Assembly: GCA_030549815.1 (NCBI GenBank)
Contig: JAUQQQ010000004.1
Coordinates: 84,138-148,137 of the forward strand
Length of the DNA: 64,000 nucleotides
Source of the DNA: a bacterium
Lineage (GTDB): Bacteria > DRYD01
Direction: 5' to 3'
Positions 36,545-44,674 of the stretch are shown here, in pieces. Every line of letters starts with the position of its first letter. The first letter of the stretch is position 1. The notes under the pieces were generated by a model, which saw nothing but the letters and a program-made list of their open reading frames with translations, had not been told where the DNA came from and did no database searches. The position numbers and the translations under genes are program-made.

Positions 36545-37591
36545 CTACTTTACTCTTTTTAGTCGAGGATTTTGAGTTCTCCCAGGTATTCTTCCCCTTT
36601 TTGCAATAGCCTTTCCTTCAACCTCTTTTAAATCCATCGTAAATTGTATGTTATTGAAGGAAGCTATGAAAGACCCAACACCGAATATATCTGCACCTGC
36701 TTTTTCTAAAATACTTATTCTTTCAGGATCCAAGCCCCCTGAAACCACTATCTTTATATCGCCAAACCCTTCTATTTTCAACCTTTCTTTAACTTCCCTT
36801 ACCAATTCTGGTGTTACTCTTCCTCTTTCTCGTGGAGTATCCAATCTGACTCCATCCAACTTTTTACCTATTTCCCTAAAAAACTTGGCTATTCTAACAC
36901 TTTCTTCAGCTTCGTCTTTAAAAGTGTCAACTAAAATTATACGAGGGACGCTATCGTCAATATATTTATCAAATATTCTTGCTGCTTCCAAAGTATCACC
37001 GAGGATAATAACAAAAGCGTGAGGAATGGTTCCCTTTGGTTCTCTTTTTGCTAACGAAGCACCAAGGATACAGCTAACATCGTCAGCACCACCGATCAAT
37101 GCAGATCTCTCCATAACAGGAGCAACAGAAGGATGTACAAATCGAGCGCCAAAACAAATAACTTTCTTCCCATTAGCAGCTTCTTTACACATTCTTGCAG
37201 CCGTAGCCCAACTCGAAGAAGATGCCAAAAACCCCAATATCAACGTCTCTAAATAACCAAACTCTCCATACTTTCCCTCTATTCTCATCACGACTTCAAA
37301 TGGTTCAAAAGTTTCACCTTCCTCTAAAGATTCAATCTTAACATCTTTGTTTCTTAATAAATATAGGACCTCATTTAAACCTGCAAAAACTCCTTTTTCA
37401 TTAGTAAAAATCTCAGCACAGACGTTTGTGTCTAACTTACCAATTTTTTCCAATAAATAGCTTGTTCTTACAAAATATATATCAGTAGTTAAAGCTTTAT
37501 CAATCTCCTCATGCGTTGCAGAAAAATACCTTACACTATCTATTTCCTTGTGAAGGTTCATAGAATACTCATATAAACTTTGGAAATTCAT
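36545..37591 (-). CDS. pncB: Nicotinate phosphoribosyltransferase
   Basis: A 348-residue NAPRTase, joining nicotinate with PRPP to nicotinate mononucleotide in NAD salvage. Similarity is to the short archaeal-type enzymes: AEIFTNEKGVFAGLNEVLYLL, the ETLILGFLASSSSWATAA block, GARFVHPSVAPVMERSALIGGADDVS, TIPHAFVII, LVDTFKDE, GVRLDTPRERG and VSGGLDPERI. A basic tail (RGRIPGRTQNPRLKRVK) may bind zinc-less at the end of the barrel. It overlaps the preceding secreted hypothetical gene by 4 nt and abuts mlaE. Confidence 0.9.
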   Translation of the reverse strand: MNFQSLYEYSMNLHKEIDSVRYFSATHEEIDKALTTDIYFVRTSYLLEKIGKLDTNVCAEIFTNEKGVFAGLNEVLYLLRNKDVKIESLEEGETFEPFEVVMRIEGKYGEFGYLETLILGFLASSSSWATAARMCKEAANGKKVICFGARFVHPSVAPVMERSALIGGADDVSCILGASLAKREPKGTIPHAFVIILGDTLEAARIFDKYIDDSVPRIILVDTFKDEAEESVRIAKFFREIGKKLDGVRLDTPRERGRVTPELVREVKERLKIEGFGDIKIVVSGGLDPERISILEKAGADIFGVGSFIASFNNIQFTMDLKEVEGKAIAKRGRIPGRTQNPRLKRVK

Positions 37592-38646
37592 ATCGGTATA
37601 ACCTCCTCAGGCAAAGTATAAAGTATTAATTCTTCATTATTTTCAAAAACAAAATCTTTATCGATCACAAGATAATTATAAACCCAAACATTCATATCCT
37701 TAGAATAAAAAAGATAGTAAAGCTTAGAGTTAGAATAGAATATGAAACTCACATTTGGGATTGAGAAAAAAGGTCTTATTTCTGATTTAGTCCAATAATA
37801 AACAGTTAAATTATTCTTGTTAATTACAAACAAATAGGGATTTGCAAAATAAGAGTAAAAACTTTCTATACTTCCCACTAATTTCATATTTAAATTTTGA
37901 TCGATATTATAAATATTTGCATTTTCGCCCGTCTGAAGCAAAAGATGATTTCTATCTAATAAAATAATATAGAAAACAGAATTATAAAAAACTTTAACAT
38001 TATTTTCAAAAATGTCTTTGCTAAAATCCTTTGATATATACCTTATTTTTAAAGTATAATCTTCTTGGTAAATTTGGGACAATTCTAAAGATACAAAAAA
38101 GTTATCACTTTTTAATATTTGCAATAAATTATCAGATTCTACTGTAAAAAGCGGATTAATTAATTTATCTACTTCATACACAAAAATAGCATTATTTTCA
38201 CTACCATTTTTTAATTTTTTTAAACCGATTAATTCATCTGAATAATAAACACATGTGAAAGTATCCAATTTAATCTTTTTATATTTGGTCATCTTTTCAA
38301 ATATATAAATATTGTTTTTAAAAACTACGAATATATTTTGATCTTTTATAAAATTTCCCATATATTGACTTTCCTCTTTGATTTGAAAAATTTTTTGCAA
38401 TTTGTTTTTTGAAGGGAAAAGCGGTAAAAATCTTGTCTTATATAAAGTCAGAATATTAATACCACTTTCTGTTTGTTGAATAAAATAAGGTTTGTTATTA
38501 TAGTAAAAGAAATCGACGATGTTATCAATAAGAATCATCTTTTTTCCATCTTCCACTTGCACTAACGAAGAATCGATGATGAAATATTTTTCAGAACAGA
38601 ACGAAAAAGATAAAATCAAAATCAAAAAGATTAATAACCTTTTCAT
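37588..38646 (-). CDS. Hypothetical exported protein, beta-rich
   Basis: An unrecognised 352-residue protein with a signal peptide (MKRLLIFLILILSFSFC). The mature part is beta-rich and aromatic, with repeated segments in which a hydrophobic strand ends in aromatic residues and a turn, such as NIFVVFKNNIYIFEKM, NAIFVYEVDK and PYLFVINKNNLTVYYW, suggestive of a beta-propeller. A Cys at the end of the signal is not in a good lipobox. It heads the minus-strand operon that contains pncB and mlaE, divergent from ubiE across 118 bp. Confidence 0.55.
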   Translation of the reverse strand: MKRLLIFLILILSFSFCSEKYFIIDSSLVQVEDGKKMILIDNIVDFFYYNNKPYFIQQTESGINILTLYKTRFLPLFPSKNKLQKIFQIKEESQYMGNFIKDQNIFVVFKNNIYIFEKMTKYKKIKLDTFTCVYYSDELIGLKKLKNGSENNAIFVYEVDKLINPLFTVESDNLLQILKSDNFFVSLELSQIYQEDYTLKIRYISKDFSKDIFENNVKVFYNSVFYIILLDRNHLLLQTGENANIYNIDQNLNMKLVGSIESFYSYFANPYLFVINKNNLTVYYWTKSEIRPFFSIPNVSFIFYSNSKLYYLFYSKDMNVWVYNYLVIDKDFVFENNEELILYTLPEEVIPI

Positions 38647-38764
38647 CTTATGGAAATATTTCTATACGAACAAAATAACAACCTTCAGAAAGGTAAGGGA
38701 GAAAAAATAGAGAAAAATATAGAAAAGATAAGTAAAAGATAAACCAAAGAGAAGGAGAAAGGTA

Positions 38765-39460
38765 ATGGAGCTAAAAAAAATATCCAAAGCTTTTGATATA
38801 CTATCAAAAGCATATGACTTAATTAGTTATACAATGAGCCTTGGTGTTACGATATACTGGAGAAAAAGATTAATAGACGAAAGTGTAAAACTAATTAAAA
38901 GTGAAACCAAATACATTTTAGACTTATGCACAGGAACAGGCGATATAGCAATCGGAATATACAAAAAATCACAAAACCAGAATATAAAAATAATAGGCTT
39001 TGACGCTTCATTCGGAATGCTAAAAAAATTCATAGAAAAATCACCAAATAGAGAAAACTTAATCCCCATCTTAGGAGATATATCCCAAATGCCTTTTAAA
39101 AACAAATCATTTGATATATCAACCATGTCATTCGGAGCAAGAAGCTTATTCGAAGGAGAAAAAGATTTCTCCACATACTTAAAAGAAATACACCGAATAT
39201 CCAAAAGATTACTTAATTTAGAAACATCACATCCTAAAAACCCAATAATAAAAGCTCTTTACAAATCTTACCTATACTTCATTATTGTAATTTTAGGGAG
39301 CATATTTTTCCCTCATTATAACAGAGAATACTACAGAACGATAATGACTTTTCCTAACTACGAAAGATTTTCAGAAATACTAAAACAAATAGGATATGAT
39401 AAAGTAGAAGCAATACCTTTATTTTGGGGAATGGCAGCAATACACATAGCCTATGAGTAA
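38765..39460 (+). CDS. ubiE: UbiE/MenG-type quinone methyltransferase
   Basis: A 231-residue SAM-dependent methyltransferase of the UbiE/MenG group, which methylates the ring of demethylmenaquinone or its ubiquinone counterpart. Signature: the N-terminal FDILSKAYDLISYTMSLGVTIYWRK, the SAM-binding LDLCTGTGDIAIG, FDASFGML, and DISQMPFKNKSFDISTMSFGARSL. The late block FPNYERFSEILKQIGY is typical; the usual N-terminal glycine-rich GKR motif is weak. AGGAG precedes the ATG. First gene of a tightly overlapping plus-strand operon. Respiratory quinone use fits nuoN at the right edge. Confidence 0.85.
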   Translation: MELKKISKAFDILSKAYDLISYTMSLGVTIYWRKRLIDESVKLIKSETKYILDLCTGTGDIAIGIYKKSQNQNIKIIGFDASFGMLKKFIEKSPNRENLIPILGDISQMPFKNKSFDISTMSFGARSLFEGEKDFSTYLKEIHRISKRLLNLETSHPKNPIIKALYKSYLYFIIVILGSIFFPHYNREYYRTIMTFPNYERFSEILKQIGYDKVEAIPLFWGMAAIHIAYE

Positions 39461-39866
39461 ATACTTAGATAAAATAGCAGAAATAATAGAAAATATTGAA
39501 AAAGTCCAACAAGAGCTATTAGTAGAACAAAAAATGATGAAAAACCTTATCTCTTTACTTAATCAATTTTCGGGAACAACAAAAAGCAAAACAATAGACC
39601 TTGATGATCCTGTCGTAAAAAAAGCAAAAGAAGTACTGTTAAAGCTTATTACATCACTACAGGAAGAATACTACAGATTGGATTTATTGGAACCTGATGA
39701 AAAATGGGCACAATTCCACGAAAAATTTAAACAATCTCTAAAAACCCAAATCGAAGGATACAAAGAAATATTCTTAGTATTTACAGATGGAAATATTACA
39801 CATATAAAAGTTGGAAGTATGAAAGTAGAACAAGGATTGAAAATGATAGATATAGATGATGATTAA
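39453..39866 (+). CDS. Small hypothetical protein between ubiE and dnaB
   Basis: An unrecognised 137-residue soluble protein. The first 45 residues form a charged, coiled-coil-like helix (YLDKIAEIIENIEKVQQELLVEQKMMKNL), followed by a helical middle and a short beta end (IFLVFTDGNITHIKVGSMKVE). It overlaps ubiE by 8 nt and dnaB by 11 nt, so it is almost certainly translated, but no domain can be named. Position before dnaB makes a replication role conceivable, without support from sequence. Confidence 0.65.
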   Translation: MSKYLDKIAEIIENIEKVQQELLVEQKMMKNLISLLNQFSGTTKSKTIDLDDPVVKKAKEVLLKLITSLQEEYYRLDLLEPDEKWAQFHEKFKQSLKTQIEGYKEIFLVFTDGNITHIKVGSMKVEQGLKMIDIDDD

Positions 39867-41190
39867 AAATTTATCAGAAAATTATTTACCTAACGACATA
39901 CAAGCAGAAAAAGCACTGCTTTCTTCTATAATCTTTAACCCTTCAATAGTTAGCCAAGTTATAGAAAAGATAGATGTAGATGATTTCTTTTGGCCCGAAA
40001 ATAAAGCCATATACAAAGCAATACTAAGCTTATATGAAAAAAATATTCCAATAGATATCGTATCAATAACAAATGAAATAAAACACTTAAAATTAGAAAG
40101 CGAGTTAGAATTTGCAGGAGGATTTGAATATTTAGCATCACTATTGGAATTAGTATCTGTCGTTAAATCACACCATCATTATATAGAAATAATAAAATCA
40201 AAAAGCATAAGGACTAAAATAATAAAAGCAGCACTGGAAACAATACAAGATACTTATAATGAAGAGTATAACATTAATACCATTCTTGACAAAGCTCAAC
40301 GAAGAATAATGGATATATCATATACAACTAAATCCCAAGATTATCATAGCTTATCCGACATACTTGCAAACGTTTTAGAAAATATTGAAACAATAGCAGA
40401 AGAAGGAGTGGTTGGAATACCCACAGGATTTGAAGATTTAGATAAAATGACGTCTGGTTTACAAAGAGGAGATTTAATAATAGTGGCAGCAAGACCAAGT
40501 ATGGGTAAAACAGCATTCGCAATCAATTTGGCATATAATATAGTCATAAAATCCAAACAACCTGTGATATTTTTCTCAATAGAGATGTCTAAAGAGCAAA
40601 TAGCTCAGAGATTTCTTTCTCTTGAATCAAGCGTGCCGTTAGCAAAAATAAGAAACGCAACTTTAACAATACAAGATATGGATAGATTAGCAGAAGCAAT
40701 ATCCATACTTTCAGAACAACCACTGTTTATAGATGATTCTCCCAATTTAACAACAATAGATATTAGGATAAAAAGTAGGAAATTGAAAGTTGAAAAAAAA
40801 CAGTTAGGAGCAATATTTATTGATTACTTGCAATTAATAAAAGGAGAGGATAGGTACGAATCAAGAGTGCAAGAATTATCAGAAATATCCAGATCTCTAA
40901 AAGCATTAGCCAAAGAATTGAATGTGCCTGTGGTAGCACTATCACAATTATCAAGAGAAGTAGAAAAAAGGACAGACAAAAGACCATTACTTTCAGATTT
41001 AAGAGAAAGTGGAGCAATAGAACAAGAAGCAGATTTAGTAATGTTTTTATACAGAGATGATTACTATAACAAAGATTCAAAAAAAGCTAATTTAACAGAA
41101 GTGATAATAGCAAAACAGAGAAACGGACCTACAGGGTCCATAATCCTTTACTTTGCTAAAGATATACTTAAGTTCTTCCCAACAACATAA
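39856..41190 (+). CDS. dnaB: Replicative DNA helicase DnaB
   Basis: A 444-residue hexameric replicative helicase. The N-terminal domain begins NDIQAEKALLSSIIF and holds FFWPENKAIYKAI. The RecA-like C-terminal domain shows the TGFEDLDKMTSGLQRGDLIIVAARPSMGKTAFA Walker A region, FFSIEMSKEQI, AIFIDYLQLI, the ALSQLSREVEKR motif, DLRESGAIEQEADLVMFLYR and the closing IIAKQRNGPTG. No intein is present. Two ATG codons stand side by side at the start. It overlaps mlaD by one nt (TAATG). Confidence 0.97.
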   Translation: MMIKNLSENYLPNDIQAEKALLSSIIFNPSIVSQVIEKIDVDDFFWPENKAIYKAILSLYEKNIPIDIVSITNEIKHLKLESELEFAGGFEYLASLLELVSVVKSHHHYIEIIKSKSIRTKIIKAALETIQDTYNEEYNINTILDKAQRRIMDISYTTKSQDYHSLSDILANVLENIETIAEEGVVGIPTGFEDLDKMTSGLQRGDLIIVAARPSMGKTAFAINLAYNIVIKSKQPVIFFSIEMSKEQIAQRFLSLESSVPLAKIRNATLTIQDMDRLAEAISILSEQPLFIDDSPNLTTIDIRIKSRKLKVEKKQLGAIFIDYLQLIKGEDRYESRVQELSEISRSLKALAKELNVPVVALSQLSREVEKRTDKRPLLSDLRESGAIEQEADLVMFLYRDDYYNKDSKKANLTEVIIAKQRNGPTGSIILYFAKDILKFFPTT

Positions 41191-42644
41191 TGGAATACTC
41201 AAAAAATACGATTTTAAAAATAGGTTGGATGTTCCTATTAACTGTAGCATCCATTTTTCTAATCGCATTTTTCTTAGGAAAATTAGAAGATAAAGACAAG
41301 TACTATACACTCTACTTAATTTTCAAAGATGTGTCAGGACTATCTGAAGGATCAAAAGTATATATGGCAGGCGTTAATATAGGTGAAGTTAAAGAAGTTT
41401 CTTTCGAGAAAGACTACAAAGTAAAAGTAAAAATATGGATTGAAAAAAAATACCTAATTCCCAAAAACTCTATTTTCTATATTGCAGGTAATATAATGTC
41501 AGAAAGATATCTATATATAGAACCAATACCATCTTCGCAATACTATAAAGATGGAGATATAGAAAGTAAAAATACTTATCCAATGATAGATTGGTACCAA
41601 GTATTAAAACAAACATACTTGGCATTCCAAGATCTACAAAACACTGCAATATATTTTAAACAAACATTACAAGCAATGGAACTACCCCAAAAAGTTAACA
41701 CAATAACCAATGACTTAAGATTACTTATTTATGATACAAGAAAGGATATAAACTACCTAACATCGGTCCTCGATAGAAATATATCAATAATATCAACAAA
41801 CATTAATCTTTTACTTATCTCATCAAGAATGACAGTAGAAAACATAAATTCTAAAGTAGATGTAATAGGTAATAATTTAGCAAAATCCACTTCAACGATA
41901 GACAAAATATTAACCGAAAACAAGGAAGACATAAGACAAATAGTTATTGGTATAAAGCAAACATCACAAAACCTATATGATATTACTTACGAAATAAGGG
42001 ATTTTGTTAAAAATACAGATGTAAAAGAAGATCTAAAAGAAACTATAAAAAACCTAAAAAGGATGTCAAAAAGTTTAGCAAATTCAGCAGAGCAAGTTGA
42101 GGATTTAGTTAAAGATAAAAAATTAAAAGAAGACCTAAAAGTATCTATCTCAAAATTAAGAGAAGTAATAGAGGTGACAGACTTCTTGTTAACCCCTGCA
42201 AAGAAATTAAAAGAAGAAACGATGAAACAGGAAGATTTCAGATTTGCAAGCGTAAATGCATATATAGAAAGCATAGAGGATAAACAAGATAATCCAGCAG
42301 TTAGTTTAGATGTAGATATTTTTCCAAATTCCAAGCAAGGCTATAGAGTTGGAATATTTGACTTGGGAAAAACTTCAAGACTTAATTTACAATTGACGTA
42401 TTGGAATGAAAAGATGGATACACGATACAGGATGGGGCTATTCTATTCTGAATTGGGAGTAGGAATAGATAAAAAATTATCGGATAAATTCTATTTTACA
42501 GCCGAACTTGTAAAACCTTCTGACATCCAACTTAACACATTCGTTGATTATAGGATCTTCTCAAATGGATATTTGAGAGTTGGATACAGAGATGTATTAA
42601 CGAAGGACAGAAAACTAAATATTGGAACATACTTTAAATTCTGA
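41190..42644 (+). CDS. mlaD: MCE-domain lipid transport protein with C-terminal barrel (MlaD-like)
   Basis: A 484-residue envelope protein. One N-terminal transmembrane helix (about 9-29) is followed by a single MCE domain (about 37-115: LYLIFKDVSGLSEGSKVYMAGVNIGEVKEVSF, then IMSERYLYIEPI). A long helical region (about 120-350) with repeated Asn/Leu/Thr heptads follows. The last 130 residues have alternating beta strands ending in a terminal Phe (VSLDVDIFPNSK, RLNLQLTYWNEK, FYFTAELVK, LRVGYRD, IGTYFKF), fitting an outer-membrane barrel. The protein could thus bridge both membranes, as reported for Veillonella MlaD. mlaE is at 35792-36544 on the other strand. Confidence 0.85.
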   Translation: MEYSKNTILKIGWMFLLTVASIFLIAFFLGKLEDKDKYYTLYLIFKDVSGLSEGSKVYMAGVNIGEVKEVSFEKDYKVKVKIWIEKKYLIPKNSIFYIAGNIMSERYLYIEPIPSSQYYKDGDIESKNTYPMIDWYQVLKQTYLAFQDLQNTAIYFKQTLQAMELPQKVNTITNDLRLLIYDTRKDINYLTSVLDRNISIISTNINLLLISSRMTVENINSKVDVIGNNLAKSTSTIDKILTENKEDIRQIVIGIKQTSQNLYDITYEIRDFVKNTDVKEDLKETIKNLKRMSKSLANSAEQVEDLVKDKKLKEDLKVSISKLREVIEVTDFLLTPAKKLKEETMKQEDFRFASVNAYIESIEDKQDNPAVSLDVDIFPNSKQGYRVGIFDLGKTSRLNLQLTYWNEKMDTRYRMGLFYSELGVGIDKKLSDKFYFTAELVKPSDIQLNTFVDYRIFSNGYLRVGYRDVLTKDRKLNIGTYFKF

Positions 42645-43618
42645 TGAAAATAGTTTTAATAGGTGGAGGAAGTGGGATTTCATCAGTACTTAGAGGTTTA
42701 AAATTTTTTGATGAATTCGATATATATTCTATATCGACGCCAACAGACGATGGTGGATCAACTGGGAAAATATTGAAAATATATGACGATGTTATACCTT
42801 TGGGGGATATGAGGAATTGCATCGCAAGTTTAGCAGAAGACCCTATTTTAGAAGAACTACTTCAATACAGATTCGATAAAGCAGAATTGAATCAGCATGC
42901 ACTTGGAAACCTTATCCTACTTGCAATATTTAAACTGTCAAAAAATGACATTAACGAATTTACTGAAAAAATTTATAGGTTGTTTAGGATAAAGGGAAAA
43001 TCATTGATTTCTTGCAAGAAAAGAGGAATATTAGTAGCGAGACTTAGTAATGGGGAAATTGTAAAAGGGGAAACCTATATAAATGAAATAATAGATAAAA
43101 CAAGTTTGGAGATAGAAAGAGTTTGTTTAGAGGAAATAAATGATGACGATGTAAATCCTTTAGCATTAGAAGCGATAAAAGAAGCAGATATAATCGTGTT
43201 AGGCCCAGGAAGTATTTATTCCAGCATAGTTGCAAACTTTTTAGTTAAACCAATATTGGAAGAATACCAAAAATCCAAGGCATTAAAAATATTTATCTCC
43301 AACATCGTTAATCAACCAAATGAATGTATAAAAAATAAACTTTCGGAATATATAGAAATACTTAACAAATATCACATAAACTTCGATTTTACCTTATTTA
43401 ATAACTGTCCTATAAATCCCAAAATTCTTGAGAAATACCTACAAAAGGACAAAAGATATAGGTTAATAGAAAAAGACATACAAGATGAAAGGATAATAGA
43501 AAGCGATTTAATTTCTCAAGAGGGTGACTTCATAAGACACGATGGTAAAAAAGTAGCCAAAGTTATACTAAAAATCATAGATGATGCAAGAAAAATCCCA
43601 TCAAAATTTATTAATTAA
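42644..43618 (+). CDS. yvcK: YvcK/CofD-like gluconeogenesis factor
   Basis: A 324-residue protein of the YvcK family (UDP-sugar-binding regulator required for growth on gluconeogenic carbon and for cell shape in Gram-positive models). Motifs: MKIVLIGGGSGISSVLRGL, TPTDDGGSTGKIL, GDMRNCIASLAEDP, HALGNLILLA, and VLGPGSIYSSIVANFLV. It overlaps mlaD by one nt. Acs and Kup elsewhere in the region fit a metabolism using organic acids, but this is only context. Confidence 0.93.
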   Translation: MKIVLIGGGSGISSVLRGLKFFDEFDIYSISTPTDDGGSTGKILKIYDDVIPLGDMRNCIASLAEDPILEELLQYRFDKAELNQHALGNLILLAIFKLSKNDINEFTEKIYRLFRIKGKSLISCKKRGILVARLSNGEIVKGETYINEIIDKTSLEIERVCLEEINDDDVNPLALEAIKEADIIVLGPGSIYSSIVANFLVKPILEEYQKSKALKIFISNIVNQPNECIKNKLSEYIEILNKYHINFDFTLFNNCPINPKILEKYLQKDKRYRLIEKDIQDERIIESDLISQEGDFIRHDGKKVAKVILKIIDDARKIPSKFIN

Positions 43619-44118
43619 TCACAAAACAAATTCTTTAAGTTTATTTTTGTCAAGATTAAATTATAATCGATTCTTTAATTTTTCTTACAATTTCTTAGCT
43701 TTCATTTCAGTTTTTTATGTTATTTTTGTTCTTATAAACCATGAAATAACACAGGCAATAGTTATACTTGACTTAATGTTTCTTTTTCTTTTTTCATTTG
43801 AATTGATAGTAAGGTATTTTTCAGTAAGGAATTTGAAAAAATTTTGGAAGATATACTATTTGGACATTATAGCATTAATAGGATGGATACCACTTTGTAA
43901 TAACGGTTTTACTAATAATTTTTTCTTCATTGATATTAAGTTTTTTGTTAAAACAAGATTCGATAGAATCTTTGTATTGGAGTTTATACGTAATATTTGC
44001 AGGAGAAATACCAGAAGGGTTGCAAAATAAGAATACATTTTGGATAGGAATGATGCTAATAGCGTCGAATAGTTTATTATTAGCAGGTATAATCGGTTTA
44101 CATTATGGAAAAATTTAA
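43581..44118 (+). pseudogene. Frameshifted ion-channel gene (two reading frames)
   Basis: Two overlapping frames together make one channel-like protein. The first (from 43581, closing at 44030) has three transmembrane segments (FNFSYNFLAFISVFYVIFVL; AIVILDLMFLFLFSFELIV; KIYYLDIIALIGWIPL). The second frame, one base away, supplies a pore helix and final helix (DSIESLYWSLYVIFAGEIPEG, then FWIGMMLIASNSLLLAGIIG) up to 44118. Losing one T in either of two T6 runs (43919-43924 or 43941-43946) would fuse them. The pore has no TVGYG filter; FAGE stands in that place. The start is uncertain because the first ATG overlaps yvcK by 38 nt. Sequencing error, programmed slippage or decay are all possible. 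Confidence 0.65.
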
Positions 44119-44674
44119 AAATATAACTGATTTTGATAACCTACCAAATAGTGAAAACTTAGTCATTATATTTAATAATGAAATAATAGAAACAAAAGTA
44201 GCAATAATAAGCCAAATGAATGATGAAGATTACAAATCCTTGATTTTACTTTTAGAAAATCTTAAAAATTTTGAAATAGTTAATCATAATACTTATATAT
44301 ATCATAAAGATACAAACACAGCATTTATAGCGATGAATATCCTAAATTACTTGGGTAAAGATTTTGCAAGAAAAAAATTGTTCGTATTAACAAATACAGA
44401 TATAGTTAATATTCCAAATGCTCATGTAGTAAGAAGTTACGAAATAATTTCCAAATTAATAAACATAGAAATATCAATTCCACATATAGGATTGGTTGAA
44501 CAATTCCTACTCTCTTTTCATAACAGATTAAAAGAAATACCTGTATATGGTTGCACATTAATAGGATATTTAGACATAGATAACAAATTCATAAACCTCT
44601 TACCAATGTATCAAAAAGTAGATGAAAAAATAATAGAATATTCTCAAATAAAAAGTTTCTTAGTAATGAAATGA
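44105..44674 (+). CDS. Cytoplasmic partner of the channel, possibly RCK-like
   Basis: A 189-residue soluble protein I cannot assign firmly. Its alternating strand-helix pattern (NLVIIFNNEIIETKVAIISQ; NTAFIAMNILNYLG; KLFVLTNTDIVNIPNAHVVRSYEIISKLI) resembles a degenerate RCK/TrkA nucleotide-binding domain as attached to many potassium channels. The glycine-rich dinucleotide motif is missing. It overlaps the frameshifted channel gene by 14 nt and kup by 4 nt, which supports a regulatory role in potassium transport (inference). Confidence 0.55.
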   Translation: MEKFKNITDFDNLPNSENLVIIFNNEIIETKVAIISQMNDEDYKSLILLLENLKNFEIVNHNTYIYHKDTNTAFIAMNILNYLGKDFARKKLFVLTNTDIVNIPNAHVVRSYEIISKLINIEISIPHIGLVEQFLLSFHNRLKEIPVYGCTLIGYLDIDNKFINLLPMYQKVDEKIIEYSQIKSFLVMK

